From Vanilla planifolia (Eukaryota > Streptophyta > Magnoliopsida > Asparagales > Orchidaceae): DNA of 64,000 nt. Location of the stretch: contig CM043874.1 in the NCBI GenBank assembly GCA_023846275.1, positions 21,757,130 to 21,821,129 on the forward strand. The letters are read 5' to 3'. Below the pieces are notes generated by a model, which did not search any database, was not told where the DNA came from, and saw only the letters and a list, made by a program, of their open reading frames with translations. The position numbers and the translations under genes were made by a program. Numbering within the stretch: position 1 is the first letter of the stretch; each line of letters begins with the position of its first letter. Shown here one piece after another: positions 50,041-63,179 of this stretch.

Positions 50041-50750
50041 AAATCATAGGACAATACATCATCTCTATACAACACCTTATGCTAGTAGCATTAGCTCAGT
50101 AAGTATTTGATATGTTTCATGTAGTTTTTATGCATTCCTCACTTAGCTTGGAAAACCTATTATAGGTTTAATGGTACCTTCTATGAGATGTAATCTTTTC
50201 TTTATTCAATAAATAATTTTCTTTAAAAAAACATCCCAAAATTATAAAGTAATTTAGATGAATTAAAATTTCAAGATTAATTTGTAAGAATCTTGCATAT
50301 CTTATAAAGCATTCCACAATTAATTAAGAAATAAAGTATTCTAAAATATGGAAATAAATATATTATCATTATCAAATAGATCTCATTAAGATGAGCTCAT
50401 GATACTTGCTTCATCTTGATTTTAGTTCATTTAGCACTATATAAAATAATATATTAAATTAATATGTGAATGTGTTTGTGTGTATATGAATGTGTAATCT
50501 TAAAATCTAAATCTCAATCCTATATTTAGCACCCTTCTAATTTCTATTCACACTCTTGACCATCCTCAAAACTTGTCGCCTTGCCACCTTGTTATTCATG
50601 ATGAGGAGAATCCTGTAGTAGGATTAGTGTCATGAGGGGAACATCTTCGATGATATAAGTTCACATGAATCAAACTATTGTCTCATCATTGTCAATCAAT
50701 GATTTTCTTTACATTGCTACCATAGGCTGTAAGAAGGTGAGAGAGGAGCT

Positions 50751-50751
<1 letters not shown>
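50041..50751. other. AT-rich DNA without recognisable genes
   Basis: Nothing I can name. Confidence 0.35.

Positions 50752-50821
<70 letters not shown>
50752..50821. repeat. (GA)n microsatellite
   Basis: About 30 GA repeats with very few interruptions. The open frames crossing it on both strands (RERERE... and SLSLSL...) are products of the repeat. Confidence 0.97.
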
Positions 50822-51409
50822 TGGTAAGGCTCAAAAAAGTGCAAAAAGAAGAGGAGAAAGAAACAAAAAATAAATAAAGTTAAAATAGAAGAGGAAAAGA
50901 GAAAGAAAAGGAGTGGATCTAGTTGCTTTTTATCAACATGGGGATTTTGTATGTTTCTTGAAACCCTAGAAATTATTTCGCATTTATGTTTCCAAGTCTC
51001 CATAAACAAAGTGAGATCCATTGGTTCTTTGTACAATAAAGATTTCACCTTTCCATTAGGTTCATTTGAGGAGGTGTTAAGTGATAGTTTGTGTTACCTA
51101 AACATGGAAAAAATCAAAGAGAGAGAAAAGAACCGCAATTTAAGATGGGTGAACTTGATGTGTTATTATATTATATACATGATGCAACATTTTATTGTCA
51201 TCATGCTACAAAGAAGCTTAAGTGAATAGTTTATGAATATTTGATGTGATGATAAATACTATATAATAAATTAGATAGTCATTTGTGATCACTACTTGTA
51301 CACATGATGTGATGTGATGATATATGCTTAAACCCATGTTATTCTTGATATGTAATCTTCATAAAATTGAATGATGTTTGATTTTATAAATAAAAAAGGC
51401 AACATAACT
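50822..51409. other. AT-rich DNA without recognisable genes
   Basis: Purine-rich strand next to the microsatellite, then AT-rich sequence. No supported gene. Confidence 0.35.
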
Positions 51410-52036
51410 GAATTAATTATAAGGGTACAATTAAGTTAAGAGAAAATAATAAGTAAAATATTTTATATAACAAGAAAGAAAGTTCTTCATGACTTTGCAT
51501 TCTATAAACATTTCATAATTGTCTTATATGAAAATACTAAAATATAGGACCTCAAAATCAATAAGTACTAAGAATTAGGGCACTTGAGTGACCACTAAAA
51601 AAAGTAGCAAGATGAGCTAATCTTTAGAGTATAACTTAGTTCAGAGGAATGATTAATAAGAAAGAAAACACAAAAAAAAACTACATGACTTTGCATTTCA
51701 TATACATTTCATAATTGTCTAATATGAAAATGGTAAAATGTGAATAGTTTTCTTAAAATTAAGAATTATTATGAACTAAGGCACCTAACTAACTGTTAAA
51801 GAAAAGAGGTGGTAAGACTAAGCCAATTGTAAGAGTACAACCTAGTTAAGGAGCATGATCAATAAGGACTATATAAAAAGAGAAAAAATAAAGAATTTTA
51901 TGGCTTAGTATTCCATGAGAATTTCATAATTGTATGTTATGCAAACATAAGAACATGAGAATTTTCCTTAAAATGAAGTACTACAAAGTGAGTCACTTAG
52001 ATGATTACTAAACAAAAGAGGGATTAGGACTGAGCT
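51410..52036. repeat. Tandem array of three units of about 196-214 bp
   Basis: CATGACTTTGCAT at 51488 recurs at 51684 and, altered, at 51898. Each is followed by TTTCATAATTGT and ATATGAAAAT-like blocks and by a (T/G)AGTTAAG-like end. The units are diverged. The array ends exactly before TGTCACACCTG, an LTR-like start. Confidence 0.8.
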
Positions 52037-52320
52037 AGCTATAAGTGTCACACCTGAATTTTTAGCATGAATGTTTTTTGAACCTCCTAGTGCAACAACC
52101 CACATACCCATCATAGCACATGTTTAGTCACCATTTCAATCCGTAAGCTTGATCCCCAAATTTGATCACCAAGCTTGTGAAGTGCCTCCTACCATGAACC
52201 ATGCTCCCTTACTAAATGGACAACAATATGACTTAGGAAATACTTCATCCTAGGTTAGAGTAGTTTCCAACCACAATGGCTCATATATGATACCAATGTG
52301 ACATGCAATATAACTATACG
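52037..52320 (-). repeat. LTR fragment related to the gypsy LTR at 43977
   Basis: Begins TGTCACAC like the LTR edge at 43977 and keeps likeness over about 280 bases: the CCATGAACCAT, CTACTAA-TGG and TCACCCTAGG/TCATCCTAGG blocks, then ATCACACAATA-like sequence. No primer-binding site is visible beside it, so it is probably a solo or truncated LTR. Confidence 0.5.
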
Positions 52321-52929
52321 ATCCACATGCTCAAAACGTAATGTCTACCATCTAAATTAATAAAGAGATAACATAAGATACTAATAAAATATACAATAAT
52401 AAAGTCCATAAATAAAAACAAATACAATCTAGAGTCCATAATAAAGTTTAATATAATGTAGAATCCATTGATTATAATATTAAAATCAAAAGAACTAACA
52501 TTATTACCACTAATCAAACTATAAATAATTGAGAAAATACTAAACCTGTATGTAAAAATAAGGAAGAGTGAGCCAAAGCCTAATAAGAAATCCTCAAGTC
52601 ATACTATAAAAATAATATACAAAGTTATTTTATTTTGACAAGCCTGTATAAGTAATATAAATTAATATCATGATCATGAATGTCATGCAACAAGACTGTA
52701 AAGACTAAACAAGACTAATGTTGTATTGCTTACTTACAATGTGAGTTGTATGTTCTCTTATTGATAACATCATTTGTTATGTTTCTTCTTATATTTGATA
52801 TTGTATGTCATTCCATTAATATTGTTAAACTATAAAGTTTTAATTATTGTGATAATTAATTTCACATTAAACCATTGGTAAATTTACTTATAGACTTAGA
52901 AATAGAGCCTTCCAATGTCCATGGTAAAT
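52321..52929. other. AT-rich DNA, probably more decayed LTR
   Basis: No gene. Confidence 0.3.
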
Positions 52930-55550
52930 TTACTTATAAACTCAAAGCATACCCTAAAGAATGGAATAAAACTCTCTTTGACAATACTGTTCAAAAGATA
53001 CAAGAGGTAGAAGAATAGGTTAAGAAGAAGGAAATATAATTCTAAGATTTGTAGGATGAAAACTCAAGGTTTGAACAAACAAAAGCATAAGATCAGTTGA
53101 TTATGGTAGTTAAAATGGAAGAGATGCATTGGCTTCAAAAAGTAGGTATTAAGTAGCTAACAGATGAGGATAAAATTAGAAAATTTTTACAGACAATGGT
53201 CAAAGAAATGCAAAGGAAACTTACCATATAAAGAATTAAAGATACAAGTGAGAATTGGGTCCTTAAGGAGGATTTAATTACCAAAGTTATAATGGGTTAC
53301 TTCTCTCTCCTTTTGTCTATTATCTCATGTAAGTAGAATGGTAAGGTGTTGGGCTCTATTTCTCCTGATCTCATTAGGAAATAATTAGATGCTAATATTA
53401 TCAACTACCAAAGATTTACAATAAAATATTTTTCAAATAGATTGTTCAAGTGCCTTAAGACCAAATGGGTTTGATAGATTTTTTTATAAGCACTTGTGGT
53501 TTATCTTTTAGGATGATGTATATGAAGTTGTTAATGATTTTTTTGTTGGTACCCTACTTCCTAGAGAATTCACATGCGCTAATGTAGTCTTGATTCCTTA
53601 GATTGATTATCCAATATCATTTGATGATTTCAAGCCAATTTGCTTTCAGAATTTAACTAAGAAAATATTATATAAGTTTCTGGTGGTAAGAATGTAGTCC
53701 TTCCTTTTCTCCCTCATCTCAATAGAGTAGTCAGTATGTTTAAAATAACAAAAAATTATTGAACATATCCTATTATTATAAGAACTGGATGATGACATAA
53801 ATCACAAGAATAAATACAATAACTGTATTATCAAGTTGAACTTTAAGAAAGTAATTGATAGTTTGTCTTGGGACTTTCTAGGTCAAGTCCTACATAGGTT
53901 CAACTTCAATAATAAATTTATTAATCTAGTCATGATTATATATATACTAAATTTTGGTTATCAATCATGATTAATAAGAAATCCAATAATTTCTTCCAGA
54001 TTTCTTACAGGCTTGAGCAAGGCAAGCCTTTGTACCCATTATTATTCCTCATTGTAGCTAGAGTATTGAATAGAGGTTTAAACAATTTATATATGCAAGA
54101 TAAAGTGAAGCATACTATTATTCTAAGAGGTTGTAAACCTAATACCCATTTGGGTTTTGTAGATGACATTATCCTCTTCTTAAGAAGTTATAGAAACTCT
54201 ATTAAACATTTAAGAAATTTATCATAGAGCTTTAAGATAAATTAAGCTTGCAAATAACGTACAAAAAAGCTACTCTATTAGAAGTAAAAACATGAAACAC
54301 AAGCAAGAGAACATCATCAAGGAGATATTAGGATTTAAAAGATATTATATCTCAATTCCCTACTTGAGAAGCACCACGTTCAAAGGTAAGAATAGGGTCT
54401 GTCACTTCCAACACTTGACTAACAAAATTCACATGAAGATGGTTGGTTGGAAGAAGTTGCTCTCCATGGGAGGTAGACTAATATTAATTATGTTCTCTAA
54501 TCAATCTTGCTCTATTCTCTAATGATGTCTTATCCTCTTAAAAATATCAAAAACATAGTTAAGGATATTATGAATGGATTCCTTTGGAGGGATAATGACC
54601 AAGCACTCAAGCATCATTGGCTTAGTTGGAAAAAGATAAGCCTTTCCTAGGAAGAAAACAAATTAAGGATCAAGAAATTAAAGGAACTAAAGAAAGCTTA
54701 TAATGCAAAACTTTGTTGGAAGGTACACACCACAAACACACTTTGGGAAATATACATTAGAGATGTATACTTCACCAGAAAAAATGGAGTAAGCTCTTTT
54801 GCATAGAATTCTATGTTGAAAATCATAACCTATGCATTTCATGAAAAAAACAAAAATCTCTCATCAATGATGGCAAATTCACTATCAATTTAGTTTGAGA
54901 CCAGCTCAAAAGTAAAAGTATTATTCAGAAGTCATGCAAAGTGATTTTCTACAATAATCTATCTTCTAAAATATCCTTATTAATGTAGAAGCTTCATAAT
55001 AGCTTATTATCTTTTCCTACAAATGGAGACTCTTAAATTCATGATTTTATAAAAGGCCTTAGGTTTCATAATTATGGAATCACTTTGTAATGAAGCTAAG
55101 AATCAAACACATCCAATAAAGCACCATTCATCAAATGCTCTATCCCTGGTGAAATTATAGCTTTATAAACTCTACAACTATTGAGGTATCAAGGATCTTT
55201 CCGTTTCTTATATGTTAAAATATTTAATAAGATTTTAACTCTAAATTATATGATGATCAAATAACTTTAGTGTAATCAATAGAGTTCAACACACCAGTTA
55301 TGTTATTTTTAAATGAAATCTAATTACACAAAAAACTTATTGGATTTATAACTAATAAATCATGGGTTGATTCTTCTATTATCTAAAATTGAATGCATAT
55401 TCACAAAAATTATACAATAAGCACCCCACTAGTAGATTTTATTAAATAGCATATTAAGAACTTAATAAGTGGGAACCCTAAACCAGTTAGATCCTATAGA
55501 GTTATCAAAAATTATTTAGGTAAAGCTATTAAAGAATTTTTGTTATACAT
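52930..55550 (+). mobile_element. L1-like LINE remnant with reverse transcriptase
   Basis: Starts in the linker before the reverse transcriptase (LKEWNKTLFDN, comparable to the plant L1 linker), then the NGFDRFFYKHLW region (53460), a DFKPICFQNLTKKI match, the RLEQGKPLYPLLFLIVA motif (54010) and the catalytic box as LGFVDDIILF (54150), where the family usually has FADD. This is followed by ISIPYLRST and WKKLLSMGGRLILI (54350-54490), then the region after the reverse transcriptase. The endonuclease is missing; the copy is 5'-truncated. There are several in-frame stops and shifts, so it is dead. A related fragment lies at 34870-35720. Confidence 0.85.
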
Positions 55551-56404
55551 AGAGCCTAAAACTAATATTGAAGTTAAAGCCATGTTTGTATTATTTGGTT
55601 TAAACATATATAAAAATCTGAGTTTATAAAATATCATTATAGATTTATACTATAAAATAATCCTTGTAATGATCTAGGGCAACACAAGAATTCCTTGGCA
55701 TATGCTAAGCCTACTAAATCAAATGAATTAATTTTTCTTTACTTTGATTCAATTCTAACACATATTCAGAGAAGGTATTTTCTTAATTGGCCAACAGTTG
55801 TTTTCATTCTAAGCTACTTAATACACAACAAATTCTAAGAGTTTGTAAGGTTTGATAAGGAGATATGCCTATACATATGCATAAAGATTATAAAGAAAGT
55901 TGTCCAACCAGTGCCTTCACAATCAGCTGAATGATCTGCCTTCGCATGGTCCTTAAGGTAAATATAAATTGGTGGAAGAATCTAATGAATACTAGGTAAT
56001 AAACTTTTACCAAATTTGTAAAGGATGAATGGTGCATAATGCAATTTTAGTCTATCAGATATCCCTTACTTCTCTTTCATGGTCTGTAAAAAAATGGGTT
56101 TGACACAACTACAGTAAGGATTGCATTAGTTTTGGGATTTGGCTTATATGCATATCTATGTAGTTATGCACACATGATTATGTTGTATAGAATATTGTAA
56201 ACTAGTGAATGTTATTTCATTTATAGTTTATGTTATATCAATACAAAATAATTTACAAAACTTATTACATATAGTATAAATATACACATATAAACACACA
56301 CACACATATATAATAATCATAATAAATTTCATTTAATTTTAGTTTTACAAATATTACATGAATGTTATATTAGTAAAAATAATTTACAATGCTTATTACA
56401 TATA
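55551..56404. other. AT-rich DNA following the LINE
   Basis: May contain the LINE tail and RNase H remnant (55640-56130), but I cannot show it. Confidence 0.3.
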
Positions 56405-56496
<92 letters not shown>

Positions 56497-56500
56497 CACA
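56405..56500. repeat. Compound (CA)n(TA)n microsatellite
   Basis: About 27 CA repeats to 56460, then about 15 TA repeats to 56490, then a short CA-like tail. A frame crossing it is an artefact of the repeat. Confidence 0.97.
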
Positions 56501-59068
56501 TGTTAGATGATAAATTTGGTGAGTTATTTTAGAAATAAAATAAAATATTTCGAATGATAGTAAGGGAACAAAAAAAGGTAACAATGATCATCTTGTGAGA
56601 TAATTGGGGCATGAGACAAGGCTTTAATTTAATGATTTATTCCATTTATGTCAAACAATCTATTTTGTAAAAATAATGCAAAGAGTTCAGTAGAAACTAT
56701 ATTGTAAAGAGTTTCATATAAATTATTTTGGAAGTAACGTTTATTCTTTGTTTTTGTTTATATTTATTTATATAATTACAAAAACTCTGGCAATTTTATA
56801 TAGAATAAAGAAATCCTTCCATTTGATTCTAATTAGATGAATCAATGCATGACCACAAGTGTTAGAGGAATTATGTTGTATTGTTAAATATCATAATTTA
56901 ATTAGTGAATGGGTAACTCAAGCATAAAGTTTAGAGTAATCTTCAATGTCTAAGCAAGGAACGGGTGTTAAGACCAAAATTTTTGTCTTCAATAGGGTAG
57001 TATTGTATCATAAGTTTAACTACATTAACTATATTGCATATAATGAGCATGTACGATTGACAATGATTGATGTTTACATATAAATCAATTAACTTGGATT
57101 TTGTTAACAAAAATTTTAATATATTTTCTTAACCAAGGTAATTATGATTATTAATTGTAGGTGTAGATTAAAGAAGAGAAATCTTTCATAGGAAAAAAGG
57201 GACAAAGAATTTGAAAATATGTAAACAAATGTGTTTGACATCAATTAGGTAACTAGACATCATGATGGCAAAGATTTTGCACACTCAGCGTAGATCTTTA
57301 CCATATTTTTAAAGGTCTTTTCAATATTAATCAACTTATGATATTCTGTAGATAAAAATCTCATTTTAATTGTAAGCTTAACTAATTAAACATAATATTT
57401 TCTTATTAATATTGATTAATTTATAAGTAAAAGTGAATTTTCGTGTAATTAATATAATTTGAAGTCAGATAATGATAAACTAGTATAAGCTATATATTCC
57501 ATTATGATAAAAAATAAAGATATAAAATATAAAAAAATGATAAAAAAAGGAAAATGATATTAACTTAAATAAAAAGAAATTGAACTTCAATGCACATTAT
57601 GATGCTTAATGTATGGATCTCATAAATTTATTGTAAAAAGAAACAAAATAAAATCATATTAACAATGGCTATCCTTAATAAATAAGCCTTAAGAGTTTGT
57701 TAGCTTCATCATAAGTGGAAGTTGGAAGCAATAAATTGAGCAACTCCCAAGTTGATTATTAGTTTAACATGAGGAAATCACTTTGGCTTACATAAATGAA
57801 GTATTATTTTTTTTAATTCCATTACTTTTCTTATAAAATCATGGAAGTCACTTTCACCTTTTTTATTCTTCACATGTTGAAGAGGGTTGAACATCGTTGC
57901 GTGCCTTGCACTTTTATAATGCTCTATCATTTGTTTATGTTCCTCTTCAAAATTGATATATCTTTGTGATCTTTGGGGAATTTTTGTCATTATATCAATT
58001 TGGATGAATTTGGGACACTTTCATATTATGTCACTAAAATGTTGGGTATTTTCTAAAGAAAGACACTTTGTTTTAATAAATAGAAAGAAAACTAGTTCCA
58101 CACTTATAAATTATACAAGAGATTACAAAAACCATCAAGAAGAATAAAGTAGGCATAATACTCCTCAGGAAGACTCCAAAACTATTTAGGTGATACATTT
58201 TTTTTTCAAAATGCTAATGAACAAATTTCACTTCTCGAGTCTAAAGCGATTTAGATAGTCATTGGTATAATAAACTCTCTCATGAAGACATGGAAATCCA
58301 TATGTGCTAAGTAGCCAGACACTAATAGGTTTTTATATTTTGGCAAGATGCCTTCCTAAAGGCTATAGGGAGCAAAAGGTGAGCCACTTGAGTGGTCCAT
58401 AAGGTTCAAATAGATTTGACTATAGATCTCTTCTTCAAAAAGCCTTAAGAAAAGGTAATAGTATGGTCAACCTTTTTTGTAGTTTGTGAACCAAGGGAGC
58501 AACATCATTACTAGATGTAAAAGACATTAAAAATTGTATGAACCCTTTCAAAAGAAAGGGTTGATATTAGGGGATGTCATGACCTGATTCCTCAATAATA
58601 GCTAAGTTTGCAATGTTGGCAAAACCACTTCATGAGCATTTGGAAGTGCATAATTGCTATTACTGTGTCCACTATGCACACTAGGGAAGGTGAATTGGAT
58701 ATGCTAGCTTTTATAAAATTCTTTTGTAGTGGTGCTCAAGTAAAGTTTTTTTAAAATTGGTTAGGCCTATTCAATAGAATATTACAAATAAGTAAATATG
58801 CAAAACAAAGTAAATAAGCCAAATGGCACAATGACTTTTAGGTTGTTCAATTATGATGTAAAATAATATATCATGTCATGTGTGCCATAAGTTTTAAGTC
58901 CAAGCTCAATAGTTGATATTTATCAACATCAAGTTCACAAACAAAGCTACAATGGCATGAAACCATTTAAAACAAGAAAGTGTTGAATTATCGACAAGTT
59001 AAGAAACATACTTGAACCAGAAATCACATTCATGCTTAAAAAAATGAATCAAAACCAATGTGGATGGT
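56501..59068. other. AT-rich DNA without recognisable genes
   Basis: A frame at 57778-57990 (-) has a Lys/His-rich, somewhat protein-like sequence (EEHKQMIEHYKSARHATMF), but I cannot assign it. Bases 58170-58760 look like decayed retroelement sequence. Confidence 0.3.
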
Positions 59069-60967
59069 AGCTCAAACCAACCATGAATGATATACACATA
59101 TAAAGTGGAATCCATTGATATGAGATTCACACAAGTAGCATCAAGTGAATATCAAATCCAACCTATGTCTACGTTTGAATCAACAACCATAAACTAGTAC
59201 AAAAGTGAGAAGTCCTTTTTCTATTAAGGGAAAAGTATCAAGAGAATAATGGGGTGGGTTGAAAGTTATTTAAGTTGGTGGGAGAGTATGGGAAATGATG
59301 AGAAGGGTTATGAAGTGGTGGAGTGAATACAAGACAACTAAAAGTAAAGAAGTGAGAAAAGAATAAAAGAGATTAGAAAGATTTCTAAATTATCCAAGAC
59401 TAATATTACAGATAGAAAAAAAATCTAGAAATAAAAAATAGGTAGTGAAAAATTGCTAGATGCACCAAAAATAACTTTGGTAGGGATATTCCCTATTAGG
59501 CTTTATGCCTGCCCTTCTTAAGGCATCGTTGGAATCACATCGATCTAATTTTGCTCCCAATGAACAAAATCTACATGCATTTGGAAAGAGTTGATGACAA
59601 AATACTTGATATTATGATCATAATAGCTCTTTTAGCCTCCATATATAGAGTTTATCCTCATGAGTGAAAGACTCATATGTGATTTGAGACTAAAGAGATT
59701 GAAGGACAAGCATGAACAAATGATTCTCTTTTCATATAGAGTTCTTTCACACATTAAGAGATCATCTATATGATGTGAGACTAAAATAACAAATATGAGA
59801 ATACCAATATATCACACATAAAAGAAAGCATGAAATATAATGTGGCCAACATGGATACCTATCCCAAATGACCAATCCACTCATACAAGGTGATCCAAAG
59901 AGCAAGGTCAACTGGTGAACTGATAATCACAGCTAGGGGAGTCTTGTGATAAAGTTCAAGAGATAATTTCATCGACCCTAACAATCTAAATGATGTGCTA
60001 ATTATTCCATTATAGATGAAAGCTCAAACCAACCATGAATGATACACACATATAAAGTAGAATCCATTGATATACAGTTCACACAAGTAGCATTGAGTAA
60101 ATATCAAGCCCAAACCATGTCTATGTATGAATCGACAATTGTAAACTAGTACAAAAGTGAGAATCCCTTTTTCCATAGAAGGAAAAACATCAAAAGGATA
60201 ATGGGGTGGATTGGAAGTTATTTAAGATGGTATGAGAATATGAGAAATAATGGGAAGTATTATGGAGTGATAGAGTAAGTACAAAACAACTTAAAAATAA
60301 GAAAGTGAGAAAAGAATAGAAGAGATTAGAAAGAACTCTAAATTATCCAATACTAATATTAAAGATAAAAAAAGAAAAAAAAATCTAGAAATAAAAAATA
60401 AGTCTTGAAAATTACTAGATGCACCAAAAATAACTTTGTTAAGGATCTCCCCTATTAAGCTTTATGCTACTCTTCTCAGAGCACTGTTGGAATCACATTG
60501 ATCTAATTTTGCTCCCATTGTACAAAATCTACATGCACTTGGAAAGAGTTGATGAAAAAATACTTGATATCATGATCATAATGTTATTATAGTCCCCACA
60601 TATAGAGTTCATTCTCATGAGTGAAAGACTCACAAATGGTTTAGAATTAAAGAGGTTAAAGTATAATTATGAACAAATGATTCCCTTTTTATATATTTTT
60701 TTCTCATAAGTTAAGAGCTTATCTATATGATGTAAGACTAAAATAACAAATATGAGAATAGCAACACATCCCACAAAAAATAAAACATGAAATAAAATGT
60801 GACCAACATGGAGACCCAACCCAAATGATCGATCCACTCATACAAGGTAGTCCAAAGAGCAATGTCAACTAATGACCTGATAATCATAGTTAGGGGAGTT
60901 TTGTGATAAAGTCCAAATAATAATTTTATTAACCCTAGCAATTTGAATGATGTGCTAATTATTCCAT
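59069..60967. repeat. Tandem duplication of a 952-bp unit
   Basis: The unit starting AGCTCAAACCAACCATGAATG at 59069 recurs at 60021. Likeness continues to the end of each unit (GATGTGCTAATTATTCCAT at about 60010 and 60966). Shared landmarks include GATGCACCAAAAATAACTTTG and TTGGAATCACAT. The copies differ by scattered substitutions and small indels, so the duplication is old but clear. I see no conserved frame in both units. Confidence 0.93.
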
Positions 60968-63179
60968 CCAAATGAAACTACTTAAGAGTGGATATAAGTT
61001 TGAACAAGACTGTGTTTAGAGTGATGATATTTAACATTTCTAGGTGTTCTTATGCTAGGTTCAATCCAAGAGCATACGTCTACCCCCAACCTTAGAAGCT
61101 TGAGTTATTTCCATTTAAAGCACTTTTTATCACAAGCAAATAGAGAAATCCAATATAAATGAACATTTTCATGGATTAGCCATAATGATAACTCCATATT
61201 CAATAACCTAGAGTTGAGCTAATCCCTTTATATTAAATATGTTGAGAATTAGTGAGCATGATATCTACACAAGAAAGAGATTGAATTCTAAAAATTGTAA
61301 ATTCAAACAATTTGTGTATGGATATGAAAGATTTGTATAAATCTTAATGGTCTTTTTATGAGAGTGTAAATAAATAAAAATATATAATCAATGTTTAGGT
61401 AGTTTTATTGAACCTTGAATCTACATCCACTCCTAAACAAAAGGCTAGACTTGTATTAAAACCAGTCCCTTTTGTCAAAAGATTAGTGGAGGCAAAACCA
61501 TACAATATGTTAAAAGATCTACAAAGCATTAGAACATAAGACCTTACAATAATTAACTCAAAAGAGTCAATAATACTAAATCAGAGCTATATATCACCTA
61601 GCCAAAGGACCCTACAATCACAAGGCCAAAAAAATCTTACAATAATAATCAAAAGATCAGTACAAGATCAAATACAAAATCTAAAGTATGGGACAACAAA
61701 TAATGAAAAAATCAAGTACATGAGTCTAATAACCTAATATAACTTAATTCAAGAAGCACACTAAAACATGATAAAATAATGTAGAAGAGATATACTTTAG
61801 CTCATTGTTTTATTAGAAGGAATGGTATAAAAATAACTCAGAGATGATATGAAACTTATCTTAATGTGTGAATAGATATAAAGGAAGTATGATCAACACT
61901 TGAATCATATATCCTTACTCTTCTTGCCATTCTGTAATGATTATTTTTCAAGTGAATAATTCTTAATAAGTTTTCAATTGCACATTAGTCATGTCACTTA
62001 CAATTGAACCCTTTTATATGGACATTACACCTCTCTCCAAAGGCTCCAAACAACCTACAATGGTTATAAAGAAAATTCTTAATATTTTATAACTAATAGC
62101 TACTTATAATTCCTAAATTGATGAAACTATTTAATCTAAAGATCATACAAGTATGATATACATATTATATTTATCACCATACCTTCATACTTGACCAATT
62201 AGTTTAAATCAATACTAGTGAAAGATCATATTGGTATGATGAGATCATCATACATATACAAAGCAAAGATTCAAATTACAACTTGCATTTTATAAATTTC
62301 ATGTTGGGTAATAACGAGGATCATACTAATGCAAATTACTTAACAATTATATCCTCTATTATCACAAGATTAAATACATATGATTAGAAAATCATACTTT
62401 TATGAAGCATGTCAATACCCACATTTGGCCATCCAGACTTGTACAACTCGATTAAATACTATCGTACTCATACATTAAAGGTTATCATATTTCGAAAATA
62501 CAACTCAATTCTCTACTTTACTAAGTGTTAGATCATATCTCTAAGGTTTAATAAAAGTTATATAAGTATGATAAGTAATATTGTATTGTACAAAACTATT
62601 CAACCATGATTTTAACTTAAGGTAGTTAAATCTCTCAGACTCATTTGATTCAAATGAATTGTATGAGCATGATATGAAATATCATCTTCTACAAAGAGGC
62701 TACATGTCGCACATCGGTAAGCAAAAATATGATCATATTGTTCGAGGGACTAAATTAGATAAGTACAAAGCTTTGTAGTACATAACCTTAACAATACTTG
62801 CTTAGTTAAGATAAGGTCATACATATATAATATGGAGATAATATTGTACAAACTTCTTAATCCTATATGTATGATCGGCCAAAGATACCAACTTAAATAT
62901 AAGATTATTGAGTCTGATCATATCCAGTTATATAAGATAACTAGTCGTATTATATGATAATTATATCATATACATACGAATAGTACAATTTTGTCAAACT
63001 TCACTAAATTTACATGCTTTTTAATTGTTACTTGATTAAAAATTATTAAGTAATGCATCCTATTAATTTTTCTATGTTATAAGGTATATTTTATATGTAA
63101 AGAAACATAGACGAAATGTTTACTTTAAGAAAATCCATAAAGGAGTGCATGAATAATTTTAAAAGCATTTAGCACTCAC
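60968..63179. other. AT-rich DNA rich in GATCAT/ATGATC motifs
   Basis: No gene. From about 62130 to 63000 short sequences around TATGATC or GATCATA recur many times at irregular spacing, often near 90 bases, as in a very worn tandem array. Confidence 0.35.

Noticed and set aside
50665-51048. Arg/Glu-repeat and Ser/Leu-repeat proteins on opposite strands
   Set aside because: They are produced by the (GA)n microsatellite.
49409-52036. A CRISPR-like array from the repeated units
   Set aside because: Units are about 200 bp, diverged and without unique spacers, and the DNA is plant nuclear.
56396-56584. A Cys/Val and Ile/Tyr repeat protein on the - strand
   Set aside because: It is produced by the (CA)n(TA)n microsatellite.
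59069-60967. The 952-bp pair as the two LTRs of a retroelement
   Set aside because: The units are directly adjacent with no internal region, primer-binding site or polypurine tract between them.
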